From: Marinomonas arctica | Lineage (GTDB): Bacteria > Pseudomonadota > Gammaproteobacteria > Pseudomonadales > Marinomonadaceae | Reading direction: 5' to 3' | Assembly (NCBI RefSeq): GCF_003259225.1 | Contig: NZ_QHJF01000019.1 | Coordinates: 17,057 to 81,056, forward strand | Length of the DNA stretch: 64,000 nucleotides | Part shown: positions 18,288 to 28,124 of the stretch, one piece after another | Numbering within the stretch: position 1 is the first letter of the stretch | Layout of the letters: every line of letters begins with the position of its first letter | Notes under the pieces: generated by a model | The model's database searches: none | The model's input: only the letters and a program-made list of their open reading frames with translations | What the model was told of the DNA's origin: nothing | Program-made: the position numbers and the translations under genes

Positions 18288-19028
18288 ATGTTGGATGATC
18301 AATCAAGACAATTTTTTCAAAATTGGTACAAGAGTAATTTAGGCGATAGTGTCTTGCAGTTGGAGCGCGATGAAGTCGCAGCTGAGCTTGATTCCGCTGT
18401 AGGCTATTATCTTGTAACGCAATCTCCTCTTAAAGACTTCTCTGTGCGGGAGCATCGTTTGCGTGAGAGTATTTTAATCGCGCCTATTTTGGAGTTTGGT
18501 GCGCCATCTAATACCGTTGTTGCGAGAGCAAGTGAACTGCCTTTTGAAGCAGATGGCATTGATGTCCACGTTTTTCATCATACGTTGGATATTTCCGCAA
18601 CGCCGCATGATGATTTGCGCGAAGCGGCAAGAACTCTGTTGCCAAGTGGAAAGCTAATCATTATCGGTTTTAATCCTTGGAGTATGTGGGGGTTCTGTCG
18701 GTTGTTTTCGAAAAAGGTGAAAGCGCCATGGTGTGGTCATTTTATTGCTCATCAACGCTTGGAGGATTGGCTTAAAGTGGCTGGTCTAACCTTGGAGACA
18801 AAACGTTTTGTTTATTATCAACCGCCGCTGCAAAACGGCAAATGGCGGTCGCGCTTTGCGTGGATTGATAGAATGTTTAAGCCATTGAAGCTGCCTTTTA
18901 GCGGTATTTATGTGATGGTGGCAACGAAGCAAGTAAAGCGCTTTATTCCATTAAAACCTCGTTGGTCTGGGGCTAGAGTCCGAGTGCCTCCTTTAACAAA
19001 ACCAACAGTAAAAGAGATGAAAGAGTGA
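18288..19028 (+). CDS. SAM-dependent methyltransferase, YafS-like
   Basis: A class I methyltransferase-like protein of unknown substrate, in the position of E. coli yafS (between gloB and rnhA). The Rossmann-type core is recognisable in [20 protein letters not shown] (seen as [10 protein letters not shown] then HHTLDI) and the post-core [19 protein letters not shown]. The classical glycine-rich SAM motif I is weak here, so activity is inferred from family resemblance. The stop codon overlaps the rnhA start (GTGA), which indicates translational coupling. The C-terminus is basic and probably not membrane bound. Confidence 0.75.
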   Translation: MLDDQSRQFFQNWYKSNLGDSVLQLERDEVAAELDSAVGYYLVTQSPLKDFSVREHRLRESILIAPILEFGAPSNTVVARASELPFEADGIDVHVFHHTLDISATPHDDLREAARTLLPSGKLIIIGFNPWSMWGFCRLFSKKVKAPWCGHFIAHQRLEDWLKVAGLTLETKRFVYYQPPLQNGKWRSRFAWIDRMFKPLKLPFSGIYVMVATKQVKRFIPLKPRWSGARVRVPPLTKPTVKEMKE

Positions 19029-19468
19029 AAAAGGTTGTAATGTATACAGACGGTGCTTGTAAGGGAAATCCTGGTATCGGAGGGTGGGGTGCTTGGCTAA
19101 CATTTGGTGAGCATGAGAAGCGTTTGTGTGGTGGTGAGCATGATACGACCAACAACCGTATGGAGCTTATGGGGGCAATAGAAGGGTTGCGTGCACTAAA
19201 AGAAAAATGTGCAGTTACTTTGTATACCGATTCGTCTTATGTGCAAAAAGGTATTACCGAATGGTTGGCTGGCTGGAAGCGAAAAGGCTGGATGACCGCG
19301 TCCAAACAACCTGTGAAAAACAAAGATCTTTGGCAGGCCCTAGATGAGCAATGCCAACATCACGAGGTGACTTGGAAATGGGTGAAGGGGCATGCTGGAA
19401 TTGAAGGTAATGAAATTGCCGATCAGTTGGCAAATAAAGGTATTGATGAATTGAGGGCGCTTTCATGA
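19025..19468 (+). CDS. rnhA: Ribonuclease HI
   Basis: RNase HI cuts the RNA strand of RNA-DNA hybrids, clearing primers and R-loops. The four acidic catalytic residues appear in family motifs: [11 protein letters not shown] (D near 8-9), [10 protein letters not shown] (E near 47), [11 protein letters not shown] (D near 69) and the helix GNEIADQLA (D near 133). The basic handle region ([21 protein letters not shown]) is present. Translation starts at GTG 19025, which shares bases with the stop of the upstream methyltransferase gene. The stop overlaps the dnaQ start (ATGA), so the three genes form one tight operon. Confidence 0.96.
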   Translation: MKKVVMYTDGACKGNPGIGGWGAWLTFGEHEKRLCGGEHDTTNNRMELMGAIEGLRALKEKCAVTLYTDSSYVQKGITEWLAGWKRKGWMTASKQPVKNKDLWQALDEQCQHHEVTWKWVKGHAGIEGNEIADQLANKGIDELRALS

Positions 19469-20181
19469 GACAGGTCGTGCTTGATACAGAAACAACGGGG
19501 ATTGATCCGAAACAAGGACACCGAATTATTGAGATTGGTTGTGTGGAAATGATTGGTCGTAAGTTAACCAATCGGCATTTTCATGTCTATATCAATCCCG
19601 ATAGAGAAGTGGAGGAAGAGGCGTTTAGAGTTCACGGTATCAGTAACGAGTTTCTTGCTGATAAGCCTCGATTTCATGAGATCGCCCAAGAGTTTTTTGA
19701 CTTTATCAAGGGCGCTGAACTGATTATTCATAATGCCCCGTTTGATATTGGCTTTATGGATCATGAGTTTGCACGTATTGGTGGCTATCCAAAAACCGCA
19801 GAAGTATGCGGTGTTTTTGACAGTCTGGTTTACGCTCGCAAGAAGCATCCGGGGCAGAAAAATAATCTGGATATTTTGTGTAAGCGTTATGGTATTGATA
19901 ACTCTCACCGCGAATTGCACGGCGCTCTTTTAGACTCTGAAATATTAGCAGATGTGTATCTGTTGATGACGGGTGGGCAGACCAGTTTGGGGCTTGCTAA
20001 TCATGCAGACTCAGAGAGCAAAGAAGAAGGCGGCGTGGAAACCATACGTCGTTTTTCTGCCAATCGTCCTGCCTTAAAAATTATTAGGGCCAGTGACAGT
20101 GAGTTAAAAGCGCATGAGGAGCGATTAGACTTGATTGATAAAAAATCTGGTCAGTCCTTATGGCGTATTAAACATGAATAA
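19465..20181 (+). CDS. dnaQ: DNA polymerase III epsilon subunit (3'-5' proofreading exonuclease)
   Basis: Epsilon proofreads for the replicative polymerase and binds alpha and theta. It is a DEDDh exonuclease: DTETTG (residues 7-12) supplies the first D and [11 protein letters not shown] the second D, and LHGALLDSE the final H and D. The segment QTSLGL near residue 173 matches the sliding-clamp binding motif that follows the exonuclease domain (QTSMAF in E. coli). The C-terminal region beyond about residue 190 contacts alpha in relatives. The gene is coupled to rnhA by a 4-base overlap and is followed by a terminator. Confidence 0.96.
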   Translation: MRQVVLDTETTGIDPKQGHRIIEIGCVEMIGRKLTNRHFHVYINPDREVEEEAFRVHGISNEFLADKPRFHEIAQEFFDFIKGAELIIHNAPFDIGFMDHEFARIGGYPKTAEVCGVFDSLVYARKKHPGQKNNLDILCKRYGIDNSHRELHGALLDSEILADVYLLMTGGQTSLGLANHADSESKEEGGVETIRRFSANRPALKIIRASDSELKAHEERLDLIDKKSGQSLWRIKHE

Positions 20182-20228
20182 GCGGCAATAAAGCATGGTG
20201 AAGCCATCAACATAAAAGCGTCTCAATA

Positions 20229-20267
20229 AAAAAAACCAATCTTGATTAAACAGATTGGTTTTTTTTG
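20229..20267 (+). terminator. Terminator after dnaQ
   Basis: AACCAATC at about 20234-20241 pairs with GATTGGTT at 20253-20260. A-runs and T-runs flank it, so it may also serve nhaB on the minus strand, whose stop is at 20309. Confidence 0.85.
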
Positions 20268-20308
20268 CAGTGTTTTGCTATATGGCTTATTGGTAAATCA
20301 GAGAACTA

Positions 20309-21811
20309 TTACAATAAGTAAACAACACATAATCCACCGACAATGCTCAATACTATGGTGTAAGGCAGAGCCATCCACACCATCTTTCCATAAGACAATC
20401 GTAATAGTGGCGCAATGGCTGAGGTAAGCAAAAACAAGAACGCGGCTTGACCGTTTGGTGTTGCTACGCTTGGTAAGTTCGTTCCCGTATTGACAGCAAC
20501 AGCTAGGGTATCAAAATGCTCACGAGTAATGGTTCCAGCATCCAGTGCGGCTTTTATTTCATTGATATATACGGTTGCAACAAAGACATTGTCACTGATT
20601 GCAGACAATAGGCCATTGGCAATAAACAGCATAATTGGTTGGCGATCTGTTGGCATCTGTAGCACTACGTCAATGACAGGCTGAAACAGATGCTGCGAAT
20701 GGATAACGGAAACCACGGTGAAAAATACCACCAATAATGCCGTAAAGGGTAATGACTCCTCAAATGCATGACCAATTTGACGTTCTTCGACGATGCCGTT
20801 GAATGACGTTAACAGCACAATGACCATTAAGCCGACCAGTCCAACTTCTGCAACATGGAAGGCAAGAGACAGCACAAGAATAATAGCAACAATGCCTTGC
20901 ACAATCAGTTGAGCTTTGGTTTTGCTGGTGTGTTTTTTACTTTCTTCTTGTTCAAAATTATTAAGAATATCTCGAACGGTATCTGGTAATTGAGCGCCGT
21001 AATCAAACCAAGCGGTCTTCTCTAAAACGATCACCGTTAATAAACCACAAATTAAGACAGGCATTGAGACAGGGGCAACATTCATGAAAAATTCGCCAAA
21101 ATCCCAGCCAGCCACCTTAGCAATCAATAAATTTTGCGGTTCGCCTACTAGCGTTGCGACGCCACCGAGTGCGGTACCAACGGCACCGTGCATCAATAAA
21201 TCTCGTAGAAACGAACGAAATTCGTTCAAGTCTTCTGTGTTGACTGGCAAAATCGAGTCGTCTTTACCATGATCGTGATTTTTATTAGAGCTTTGGCCTG
21301 ACGCTGCTTTGTGGTAAACCGAATAAAAACCAACGCCGACACTGATCAGAACGGCTGTTACCGTTAAGGCATCTAAAAAAGCCGAGAGCAGCGCAGCAGA
21401 AAAACTAAAAATTAATGAGATGATAACTTTCGATTTTACTTTGACTAGCAGCTTGTTAAAAATAAATAGCAGCATGTCTTTCATGAAGTAAATACCAGCC
21501 ACCATAAACATGAGCAGTAAAATAACTTCCATGTTGTGAGAGACTTCGGTATATACGCCTTCGGGAGAAGTAAGGCCAAGAACCACGGCCTCAATGGCAA
21601 GTAATCCTCCAGGTTGTAGTGGGTAGCATTTTAGCGCCATCGCCAGTGTAAATATAAACTCAATAATTAATAGCCAGCCTGCGACAAATGGCCCTAACAC
21701 CACTAAGACAATCGGGTTGATAATCAGAAACGCTAAGATGACTTGCTTGTACCACAGTGGTGATGCACCGAGGAAGTTTCTTCCTAGTGCTTGGGACAGA
21801 GAGGCTTTCAT
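20309..21811 (-). CDS. nhaB: Na+/H+ antiporter NhaB
   Basis: NhaB is an inner-membrane electrogenic antiporter that extrudes Na+ in exchange for protons, useful for salt and alkaline tolerance in a marine cell that also drives a Na+ gradient with NQR. The 500-residue product contains about 10-12 hydrophobic segments. Recognisable motifs are [19 protein letters not shown] (written here as [11 protein letters not shown]), [33 protein letters not shown] (as [12 protein letters not shown]) and [12 protein letters not shown]. The start at 21811 has AAGGAG upstream. It is isolated, with a terminator on its 3' side shared with dnaQ. Confidence 0.93.
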   Translation of the reverse strand: MKASLSQALGRNFLGASPLWYKQVILAFLIINPIVLVVLGPFVAGWLLIIEFIFTLAMALKCYPLQPGGLLAIEAVVLGLTSPEGVYTEVSHNMEVILLLMFMVAGIYFMKDMLLFIFNKLLVKVKSKVIISLIFSFSAALLSAFLDALTVTAVLISVGVGFYSVYHKAASGQSSNKNHDHGKDDSILPVNTEDLNEFRSFLRDLLMHGAVGTALGGVATLVGEPQNLLIAKVAGWDFGEFFMNVAPVSMPVLICGLLTVIVLEKTAWFDYGAQLPDTVRDILNNFEQEESKKHTSKTKAQLIVQGIVAIILVLSLAFHVAEVGLVGLMVIVLLTSFNGIVEERQIGHAFEESLPFTALLVVFFTVVSVIHSQHLFQPVIDVVLQMPTDRQPIMLFIANGLLSAISDNVFVATVYINEIKAALDAGTITREHFDTLAVAVNTGTNLPSVATPNGQAAFLFLLTSAIAPLLRLSYGKMVWMALPYTIVLSIVGGLCVVYLL

Positions 21812-22059
21812 TGATTACTCCTTTTAGGAAAACACTGAAAATGTGCAAAAAATTAACGAGATTTTTCTGATGAAACAAAAAAATCTTGTTAGTTTTCTGA
21901 TGTTTTTAGGCTGAAAAATGCTCAGGGTCTATCAAAGTGTGCAGATAATAAGGCATATGCTTGACAGTATCTATAGTGAAATATGAGTAAATATGATTGT
22001 TATTTGTAAAAATATCCCCAATATGCCAAGAACTTATGATTATTTAGAGGAAATGAACG

Positions 22060-23106
22060 TTGGAATTTTTAACTGACTATGCCGGTTTTTTGCTGAAGTT
22101 AATCAGTGTTGCTGTGGTGATTGGTTTCTTGTTAGCAATAGTGGCAAGCGGAAAGCGCAAATCGCAACCTGGTAGCTTATCTATTACCAAATTAAACGAG
22201 ACATATGATGCGATGAAGGCGGAGTTGGATCGTCAATTAATGGATAAAAAAGCGTTAAAAAGTGTAGAGAAAGAAAAAAAGAAAAAAGCCAAGCTAGAAA
22301 AAAAATCTCAGAAAAAAGAGTCTAAAGGGTCCGATGTGCAAGAAGTGGAAAAAAAACGCTTGTACGTGTTGGATTTTGATGGCGATATCAAAGCGTCCGC
22401 GGTTGAAACGATGAGGGAAGAAATAACGGCTATTTTAAGTGTTGCCAAGCCGCAGGACGAAGTGGTGGTGCGTTTAGAAAGTGGTGGTGGCGTCGTACAT
22501 GGTTACGGTCTGGCGGCTTCCCAGTTACAGCGTATCCGAGAGGCGAATATCCCATTAACAATTTGCGTGGATAAAGTCGCTGCCAGTGGTGGGTATATGA
22601 TGGCGTGTGTGGCGGATAAAATTATCGCAGCGCCCTTTGCAATTTTGGGTTCCATTGGTGTGGTTGCGCAAATTCCAAACGTACATCGGTTATTAGATAA
22701 AAGCCTTATTGATGTTGAATTGCACACGGCAGGGCGTTATAAGCGCACCTTGACTATGTTGGGTGAAAACACCGATGAGGGTCGAGAAAAGTTTAAGCAA
22801 GATTTAGAAGATACCCATGATCTTTTTAAACGGTTTGTGTCAGGTCAGCGTCCGCAGTTAGACATCGAAAGTATTGCCACCGGTGAGACTTGGTACGGTT
22901 CGGAGGCATTAGACAACAAATTGGTTGATGTCGTGATGACCAGCGATGCCTATCTGGTGTCTCATTATAGTACGGCGGAAGTGATTCGCTTAGCGTACAA
23001 ACAACCGAAAGGCATGGCTGAGCGCTTAGGGTTGTCATTTTTTTCAGTGATTGAGCAAAAAGCCATTGCTTGGGTGGGTAAGTTGGCCCAGTCTCGCGGT
23101 TATTAG
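22060..23106 (+). CDS. sohB: Probable protease SohB
   Basis: SohB is an inner-membrane serine protease of the SppA/signal-peptide-peptidase family. A single N-terminal transmembrane helix (about residues 10-30) is followed by a highly basic linker (about residues 55-100, many K and E). The peptidase domain has VVVRLESGGGVVHGYG, VDKVAASGGYMMACVAD (catalytic Ser in AASGGY) and ILGSIGVVAQIPN, with the general-base Lys expected in YKRTLT. The start is TTG at 22060: GAGGAA lies 8 bases upstream, and the resulting MEFLTDYAGFLLK matches the E. coli N-terminus, whereas the ATG at 22052 reads only seven codons. A terminator follows. Confidence 0.9.
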   Translation: MEFLTDYAGFLLKLISVAVVIGFLLAIVASGKRKSQPGSLSITKLNETYDAMKAELDRQLMDKKALKSVEKEKKKKAKLEKKSQKKESKGSDVQEVEKKRLYVLDFDGDIKASAVETMREEITAILSVAKPQDEVVVRLESGGGVVHGYGLAASQLQRIREANIPLTICVDKVAASGGYMMACVADKIIAAPFAILGSIGVVAQIPNVHRLLDKSLIDVELHTAGRYKRTLTMLGENTDEGREKFKQDLEDTHDLFKRFVSGQRPQLDIESIATGETWYGSEALDNKLVDVVMTSDAYLVSHYSTAEVIRLAYKQPKGMAERLGLSFFSVIEQKAIAWVGKLAQSRGY

Positions 23107-23123
23107 TCTATTTTTGGGTTAGT

Positions 23124-23155
23124 AAAAAGGAGCTTTTGTAAGCTCCTTTTTATTT
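23124..23155 (+). terminator. Terminator after sohB
   Basis: AAAAAGGAGCTT at 23124-23135 pairs with AAGCTCCTTTTT at 23140-23151 across a 4-base loop. Confidence 0.85.
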
Positions 23156-23216
23156 AAGCGTTCGTTGCGGGAAAGAGAGGTTATACCTTATTTATTGCCC
23201 AAGTCACTTTCTGGTG

Positions 23217-23897
23217 TCACTGCTGTTGTGAGATGGCCTGTTCCAATTCAATCGGTTCAAAGTATATTAGAGTGCCTATGGTTGGGTGGTCTAAATAGTT
23301 GACCTTTTTGCTAGCGGTTCGATTGGTCTGGCGTAATTTAAGTACCGATGTAGGCGTTAATTCTGCCGAGCTGGCTGTTGTGGGTGCGATTGGTAGCGGC
23401 GTACTGTTTTTGTCCTGAGGCGTAGAAGCTGTTTGTTGAGCGCGGCCAAACAAATAATGCTGATAGCGTATGTCTGACTCTAAATACCGTCCCAGAGTGA
23501 TAGCGACATTGCCGGTTAATACAGGATAACCATTTACGTTTTGTTGGCTAATCAAACTTTTATTGATGGTGTCACCTGGCTGTTTAAAGATGAGCGTCCA
23601 TTTTTGGTTAGCAAGGATTTTTACCTGACGGCCCAGTCTATTGCCAAATGGCGATGCTTGGTTGCTGCTAAGTGTGCTGCCTGCGACGTCATTGGGTGCT
23701 GGAAAACGAACAAGTCGGTCAGTTGGTAAGATGTTTTTGTAACTCACTTGTTCGCTTGACTGGCCTTCAGGCCACATAAAGGTAACCACATAGGCCTCAT
23801 AGGCCTTGGCAGTATTCGGATCAAAGCGGTTGTCAGCCGCATAAGCGCCACTGGTTAACAGCGTTAAGGATAATAAAGTACAAATTAAGGCTTTCAA
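23217..23897 (-). CDS. csiV: CsiV family protein (peptidoglycan-binding, periplasmic)
   Basis: A secreted protein resembling CsiV, first known from Shewanella/Vibrio as a periplasmic or peptidoglycan-associated factor. An N-terminal Sec signal (MKALICTLLSLTLLTSGAYA, cleavage near AYA) precedes the mature protein. The C-terminal motif KVNYLDHPTIGTLIYFEPIE (as NYLDHPTIGTL and YFEPIE) is the strongest family landmark. The gene follows mfd with a 4-base overlap, which matches the usual neighbourhood of this family in gammaproteobacteria. Exact activity is not known; a role in cell-wall homeostasis is inference. Confidence 0.75.
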   Translation of the reverse strand: MKALICTLLSLTLLTSGAYAADNRFDPNTAKAYEAYVVTFMWPEGQSSEQVSYKNILPTDRLVRFPAPNDVAGSTLSSNQASPFGNRLGRQVKILANQKWTLIFKQPGDTINKSLISQQNVNGYPVLTGNVAITLGRYLESDIRYQHYLFGRAQQTASTPQDKNSTPLPIAPTTASSAELTPTSVLKLRQTNRTASKKVNYLDHPTIGTLIYFEPIELEQAISQQQ

Positions 23898-26800
23898 TGT
23901 AATAATTCCAAAGTCATCGTTGTGTGCTGGAAGCGCTCTTCTGCGCTGTTCATTGATACTAAAAACTTCAAGGTGTCAGAGCCTGCGAGTTTATAAACAT
24001 CTGGCTTTGTTTGAATGAGTTTAATCAGTTTCATCGGATCAACTGGCGTTTTGCTGTTGAAGATGATTTTACCTTCTTTTGCGTTGACTTCAATTTTATT
24101 AATGCCAAGGCTTTCTGCCTTGAGTTTGAGCTCAGTTTGGCGGAATAGGTTTTTGGTGGCATCAGGCAGTAACCCGAAGCGGTCGATCATTTCCACTTGT
24201 AGGTCTTTCAGTTCGTCACTGACTTTCGCGCTGGCAATGCGTTTATACAGAATCAGGCGTGAATGTACATCGCCTAAGTAATCTTCTGGTATCAGTGCGG
24301 GGACTCGCAAATTCACATCGGTTTGAGCGGGTGAGGTAATATCAATATCAGGCGATTCGCCATTTTTTAATGATTTGACGGCTCTGTCCAGCATGTCCAT
24401 AAAGAGTGAGAAGCCAACATGTTCAATGTGACCACTCTGGCCGTCACCTAATAGTTCCCCTGTGCCCCTAATTTCTAGGTCGTGAGTGGCCAAAGTGAAG
24501 CCAGCCCCTAGCTTGTCGGCGAGCATAATGGCCTCTAAGCGTTTTTCGGCATCACTGGTGACCTTGCGATCATTGGGTGTGAGTAGGTAAGCGTAAGCTT
24601 GGTGGTGTGATCGGCCAACGCGTCCACGTAATTGGTGCAGTTGCGCTAAACCAAATTTGTCTGCGCGTTCAATAATAATGGTATTCGCATTCGGTATGTC
24701 GATGCCGGTTTCTATGATGGTCGAGCAGACGAGTACGTTGGCGCGTTTGTGATAAAAATCGGACATCACTTGTTCCAGTTCTCTTTCACGCATTTGCCCG
24801 TGACCCACAATGACGCGAGCTTCTGGAATAAGTTCTTCTAATTCTTCTGCGGCTTTTTGAATGGTTTGTACTTCATTATGTAAGTAATAAACCTGCCCGC
24901 CGCGATGCAATTCACGCAATATGGCTTCTTTGATCTGGTGCTCGTCTTTCTGTTTGACAAAGGTTTTTACAGATAAACGTTTTGCTGGGGGCGTGGCGAT
25001 GATGGATAAATCGCGAATACCAGACAAAGACATATTTAATGTTCGGGGAATGGGGGTCGCCGTGAGAGTCAGTATGTCAACTTCCGCTCTTAAGGCTTTA
25101 AATTGTTCTTTCTGTTTGACGCCAAAGCGGTGTTCTTCGTCAATAATAACCAAGCCCAAATTGGCAAACTTAATATCACTTTGAATCAGTTTATGCGTGC
25201 CGACAACAATATCGGCTTTGCCTGATTCTAGACGATCAATAGAGGTGTTGGATTGCTTGCCAGACCGAAAACGAGATAGCAATTCGATTTCTACCGGCCA
25301 ATCAGCAAATCGATCACAAAAGTTTTCATAGTGCTGTTGGGCGAGTAGGGTGGTTGGTACGAGGACAGCCACTTGTTTGCCATCTTGCACCGCCAGAAAG
25401 GCCGCTCTCATGGCCACTTCTGTTTTGCCGAATCCAACATCGCCACATACCAAACGGTCCATCGGCTTTTTGGTGGACATATCGCGCATAACGGCATCAA
25501 TGGCCATTTGTTGATCTGGGGTTTCTTCAAATGGGAAGCCCGCGGCGAATAGCTCATATTGGTCGTCTGGTTTGGCAAAGGCGTGGCCTACTCTGGCTTC
25601 GCGCTTGGCGTATATTTCTAGCAATTCTGCTGCAGTGTCGCGTGCTTTTTCAGCGGCTTTTTGCTTCGCAACGCTCCATTTATCTGTACCAAGTTTGTGT
25701 AATGGTGCGGTGTCTTCGTCTGCGCCAGTGTAACGAGAAATCAGCTGCAATGAGGATACGGGAACATAGAGCTTTGCCTCATTGGCGTAGCCAAGGGTGA
25801 GTAGTTCTGTTTCTTGCCCATCGATTTCTAAGTTGGTTAATCCAAGGTAGCGGCCGACACCATGGTCGATATGAACAACGGGGGCGTTTAATCGCAATTC
25901 AGTGAGATTGCGAATAATAGCGTCTTCGCTAATATTGTTTTGTTTGTTGCGTCGGCGATGCTGAGAAACACGCTCACCCAGTATTTCGCTTTCAGGAATG
26001 AGCGCTAATTCATTGTTGATGATGAAGCCGCGACCAATGTTACCCTCCGTGATAGCAAGCGATTTGGTCGATTTTGTGAAGGCTTCCCAGCTGTCAACCT
26101 GTTTCGGTTTGATATTGTGCTTTTTGAGTAAATCGAGCAGTGCTTCTCGCCGGCCTGCTGATTCAGCCACTATGAGAACTCTTGCTGTGGTAGTGGCAAG
26201 AAAATGCTGTAATTTGCTCAGTGGTTGCTCTGCTCGGGAGTCGATTTTTACCACATCAAGGGCGTTGTAGGCAGGGTGCTCACCGGTGGCAGAAAAAATA
26301 ATGTTGGTATACTGGTTGAGTTTCGCAAACAGCTCGTCTTCTCTCAAGCAGATTTCATCAGGCTTTAAAATGGGGCGTTCAATATTGTAATTGAGTGACT
26401 CGTGACGGCTGCGGAAGTCGAGTTTAATACTGGCAAACTGATCATTAAAATTATCTGCGCGTACGATGAGGGTGTCATCTGGTAGATAGTCGAATACGCT
26501 GGCGGTCTGATCAAAAAATAAAGGCAGATAGTATTCTATGCCCGCAGGGATAATGCCGCTGGACATGTCTTGATAAATAGGACTGGAAAGCGGATTGGTT
26601 TCAAAGCGCTCTCTAAACGCTTGACGAAATTGCTGGATGCCTTGCGCCGTGGTTGGAAACTCTTTTGCAGGCAGCATTTTTATTTCTGTCACTTTATTGA
26701 TGCTGCGCTGAGTTTCTGGGTCGAACCAGCGTATAGAATCGATGTCGTTATCAAACCAGTCTATACGAATTGGATTATCCGCCCCCATTGGGTACACATC

Positions 26801-27307
26801 CATTAAAGCACCGCGAATGGCATATTCGCCATGCTCGTGGACATTTTCTACGTTTAGATAGCCTGCGTTCGTGAGATTACGGGATAAGTCTTCAAGAGGC
26901 AGTTCTTGCCCTTCTTTTAAATGGAAGCGTTGTGCATCTAAATGTTGTTTGGGGCATAGGCGAGTTAAGCAGGATGCCACGGTTGTCAGGACAATTGGGT
27001 GCTTAGTTTCCGTCAGCTTCGCTAACGTTTCTAGGCGTTGAGAAATGATGTCTTGGTGGGGGGAAAAGGCATCATATGGCAAGGTTTCCCAGTCACTGAA
27101 TCGGAGTATTTCGCGTTTATTTTGGTTTAGAAACAGTATTTCATCTTCAAGCTCATTTAGCTCGGCAACTGTATTGGCCATAATGAGAATGGGCCGTTTA
27201 TGTTGAGCGGCAATGGCTAGCAACTGCAGGGCTTTACGACTGCCATCTAAACCATTAATGACGTTTTTGAAGCCGGGCTTTAGGGTGATTGAAACGGTTT
27301 CTGACAT
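23894..27307 (-). CDS. mfd: Transcription-repair coupling factor
   Basis: Mfd removes stalled RNA polymerase and recruits UvrA for strand-specific repair. The product has 1137 residues, the usual length. The N-terminal UvrB-like modules are followed by a polymerase-interacting (RID/CarD-like) region around VDHGVGRYLGL (HIDHGVGRYLG). The RecG-like motor shows Walker A GDVGFGKTEVA and the DEEHRFG box, then ATPIPRTLNMSL and the C-terminal helicase motifs IETGIDIPN and QLRGRVGRS. The C-terminal autoinhibitory domain is present. It is the second gene of folX-mfd-csiV, with folX just upstream. Confidence 0.96.
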   Translation of the reverse strand: MSETVSITLKPGFKNVINGLDGSRKALQLLAIAAQHKRPILIMANTVAELNELEDEILFLNQNKREILRFSDWETLPYDAFSPHQDIISQRLETLAKLTETKHPIVLTTVASCLTRLCPKQHLDAQRFHLKEGQELPLEDLSRNLTNAGYLNVENVHEHGEYAIRGALMDVYPMGADNPIRIDWFDNDIDSIRWFDPETQRSINKVTEIKMLPAKEFPTTAQGIQQFRQAFRERFETNPLSSPIYQDMSSGIIPAGIEYYLPLFFDQTASVFDYLPDDTLIVRADNFNDQFASIKLDFRSRHESLNYNIERPILKPDEICLREDELFAKLNQYTNIIFSATGEHPAYNALDVVKIDSRAEQPLSKLQHFLATTTARVLIVAESAGRREALLDLLKKHNIKPKQVDSWEAFTKSTKSLAITEGNIGRGFIINNELALIPESEILGERVSQHRRRNKQNNISEDAIIRNLTELRLNAPVVHIDHGVGRYLGLTNLEIDGQETELLTLGYANEAKLYVPVSSLQLISRYTGADEDTAPLHKLGTDKWSVAKQKAAEKARDTAAELLEIYAKREARVGHAFAKPDDQYELFAAGFPFEETPDQQMAIDAVMRDMSTKKPMDRLVCGDVGFGKTEVAMRAAFLAVQDGKQVAVLVPTTLLAQQHYENFCDRFADWPVEIELLSRFRSGKQSNTSIDRLESGKADIVVGTHKLIQSDIKFANLGLVIIDEEHRFGVKQKEQFKALRAEVDILTLTATPIPRTLNMSLSGIRDLSIIATPPAKRLSVKTFVKQKDEHQIKEAILRELHRGGQVYYLHNEVQTIQKAAEELEELIPEARVIVGHGQMRERELEQVMSDFYHKRANVLVCSTIIETGIDIPNANTIIIERADKFGLAQLHQLRGRVGRSHHQAYAYLLTPNDRKVTSDAEKRLEAIMLADKLGAGFTLATHDLEIRGTGELLGDGQSGHIEHVGFSLFMDMLDRAVKSLKNGESPDIDITSPAQTDVNLRVPALIPEDYLGDVHSRLILYKRIASAKVSDELKDLQVEMIDRFGLLPDATKNLFRQTELKLKAESLGINKIEVNAKEGKIIFNSKTPVDPMKLIKLIQTKPDVYKLAGSDTLKFLVSMNSAEERFQHTTMTLELLH

Positions 27308-27314
27308 GTTAGGC

Positions 27315-27683
27315 TTATTGATCTCTAGTGGCGGACAGTGTTAATGAAACAGAGTCTGCGAAACGTAATGCATGTGGTTTTGCCACTTCTACTTTCGCAA
27401 AAGTAACATGACTTGAAGACATACACAGTTCCAGTAGGTCTGCTGTTAATTTTTCAAGCAGTAAGAAACGATTGTTTTCAGTGTGGGCAATCATTTCCTT
27501 GCAAATGGTTCGATAGTTTACCGCGTTTTCTACGTTGTCTGTGTCATAGGCTTGAGAGGCTGGATAGTGTATCCAAGCATTAATCACAACGTCCTGTTTG
27601 TTCTGCTTTTCCGATTCATTGAATCCAATATAGGTTCTTAAACGTAAGTTTTTAATATGAATTTGAGCTTCTGGTTTGATCAT
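27315..27683 (-). CDS. folX: Dihydroneopterin triphosphate 2'-epimerase
   Basis: FolX epimerises 7,8-dihydroneopterin triphosphate at C2', and is a paralogue of dihydroneopterin aldolase FolB. IKNLRLRTYIGFNE at the N-terminus and NNRFLLLEKLTADLLEL in the middle match E. coli FolX closely (IKNLRLRTFIG, NNRFSLLEKLT), as does ALRFADSVSLTLSATR at the C-terminus. The 122-residue length agrees. FolX is placed first in a short operon with mfd (7 bases between them). FolB is the main alternative, but the LRLRT and NNRFLLLEKLT sequences favour FolX. Confidence 0.9.
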   Translation of the reverse strand: MIKPEAQIHIKNLRLRTYIGFNESEKQNKQDVVINAWIHYPASQAYDTDNVENAVNYRTICKEMIAHTENNRFLLLEKLTADLLELCMSSSHVTFAKVEVAKPHALRFADSVSLTLSATRDQ

Positions 27684-28124
27684 AGGTTTGCTTCCGTGTT
27701 TTGAGCCTATTCATTTGTTAGGCGATATTGTGTCGTTTTCAATTAGATATGGCAACCGACTAAAGTACGGCTGATCTTCCTATTTGGATTGCCTGACGTT
27801 GATTTAATTTGCTAAGTCGGTTTAGTGAACTGGATTGTCTCTTATCATGTAATAAAATAACAAAAAAAAGTATTTTTTTATGGCTACACGTCAGTGAATA
27901 AGGAGCAAGTTGTGCTTTTAAGTAAAAGTTGGTGCTTAAAGTCCGCTTCATGAGCTGGTCAATGGGGGGAATGATCTTTATAATACGTCGGTTTTTTGGT
28001 GAAGTGAGTTTGTGTTTTACAATTATCTTAAGATTGATTGTTCGCTCGTGCATGTTTTCCCGGAGGGGGGTGTGAGCATTACACATTACGCTTTTTGTGT
28101 TCAATTTATTGTTGGGCAGAACAT
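27684..28124. other. Divergent intergenic region between folX and nqrA
   Basis: This 441-base stretch holds no convincing gene. It is A+T rich and contains a run of eight A (in about 27855-27870) and a long hairpin-poor leader. A promoter candidate for nqr lies at 27956-27984. A 114-codon reverse-strand frame across 27760-28104 has no family features and is rejected. Confidence 0.6.
27956..27984 (+). promoter_or_regulatory. Candidate sigma-70 promoter for the nqr operon
   Basis: TGGTCA at 27956-27961, a 17-base spacer, and a perfect TATAAT at 27979-27984. Transcription would start near 27991, leaving a leader of about 134 bases before the nqrA ATG. The -35 match is only partial. Confidence 0.5.

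Noticed and set aside
21961..21997. Promoter-like TTGACA upstream of sohB
   Set aside because: The -35 match is perfect but no -10 lies at a normal spacing (TATGAG at 15, TATGAT at 25), so it was not called.
27760..28104. 114-codon minus-strand frame upstream of nqrA
   Set aside because: No start context, no family features and composition like intergenic DNA; it overlaps the likely nqr promoter.
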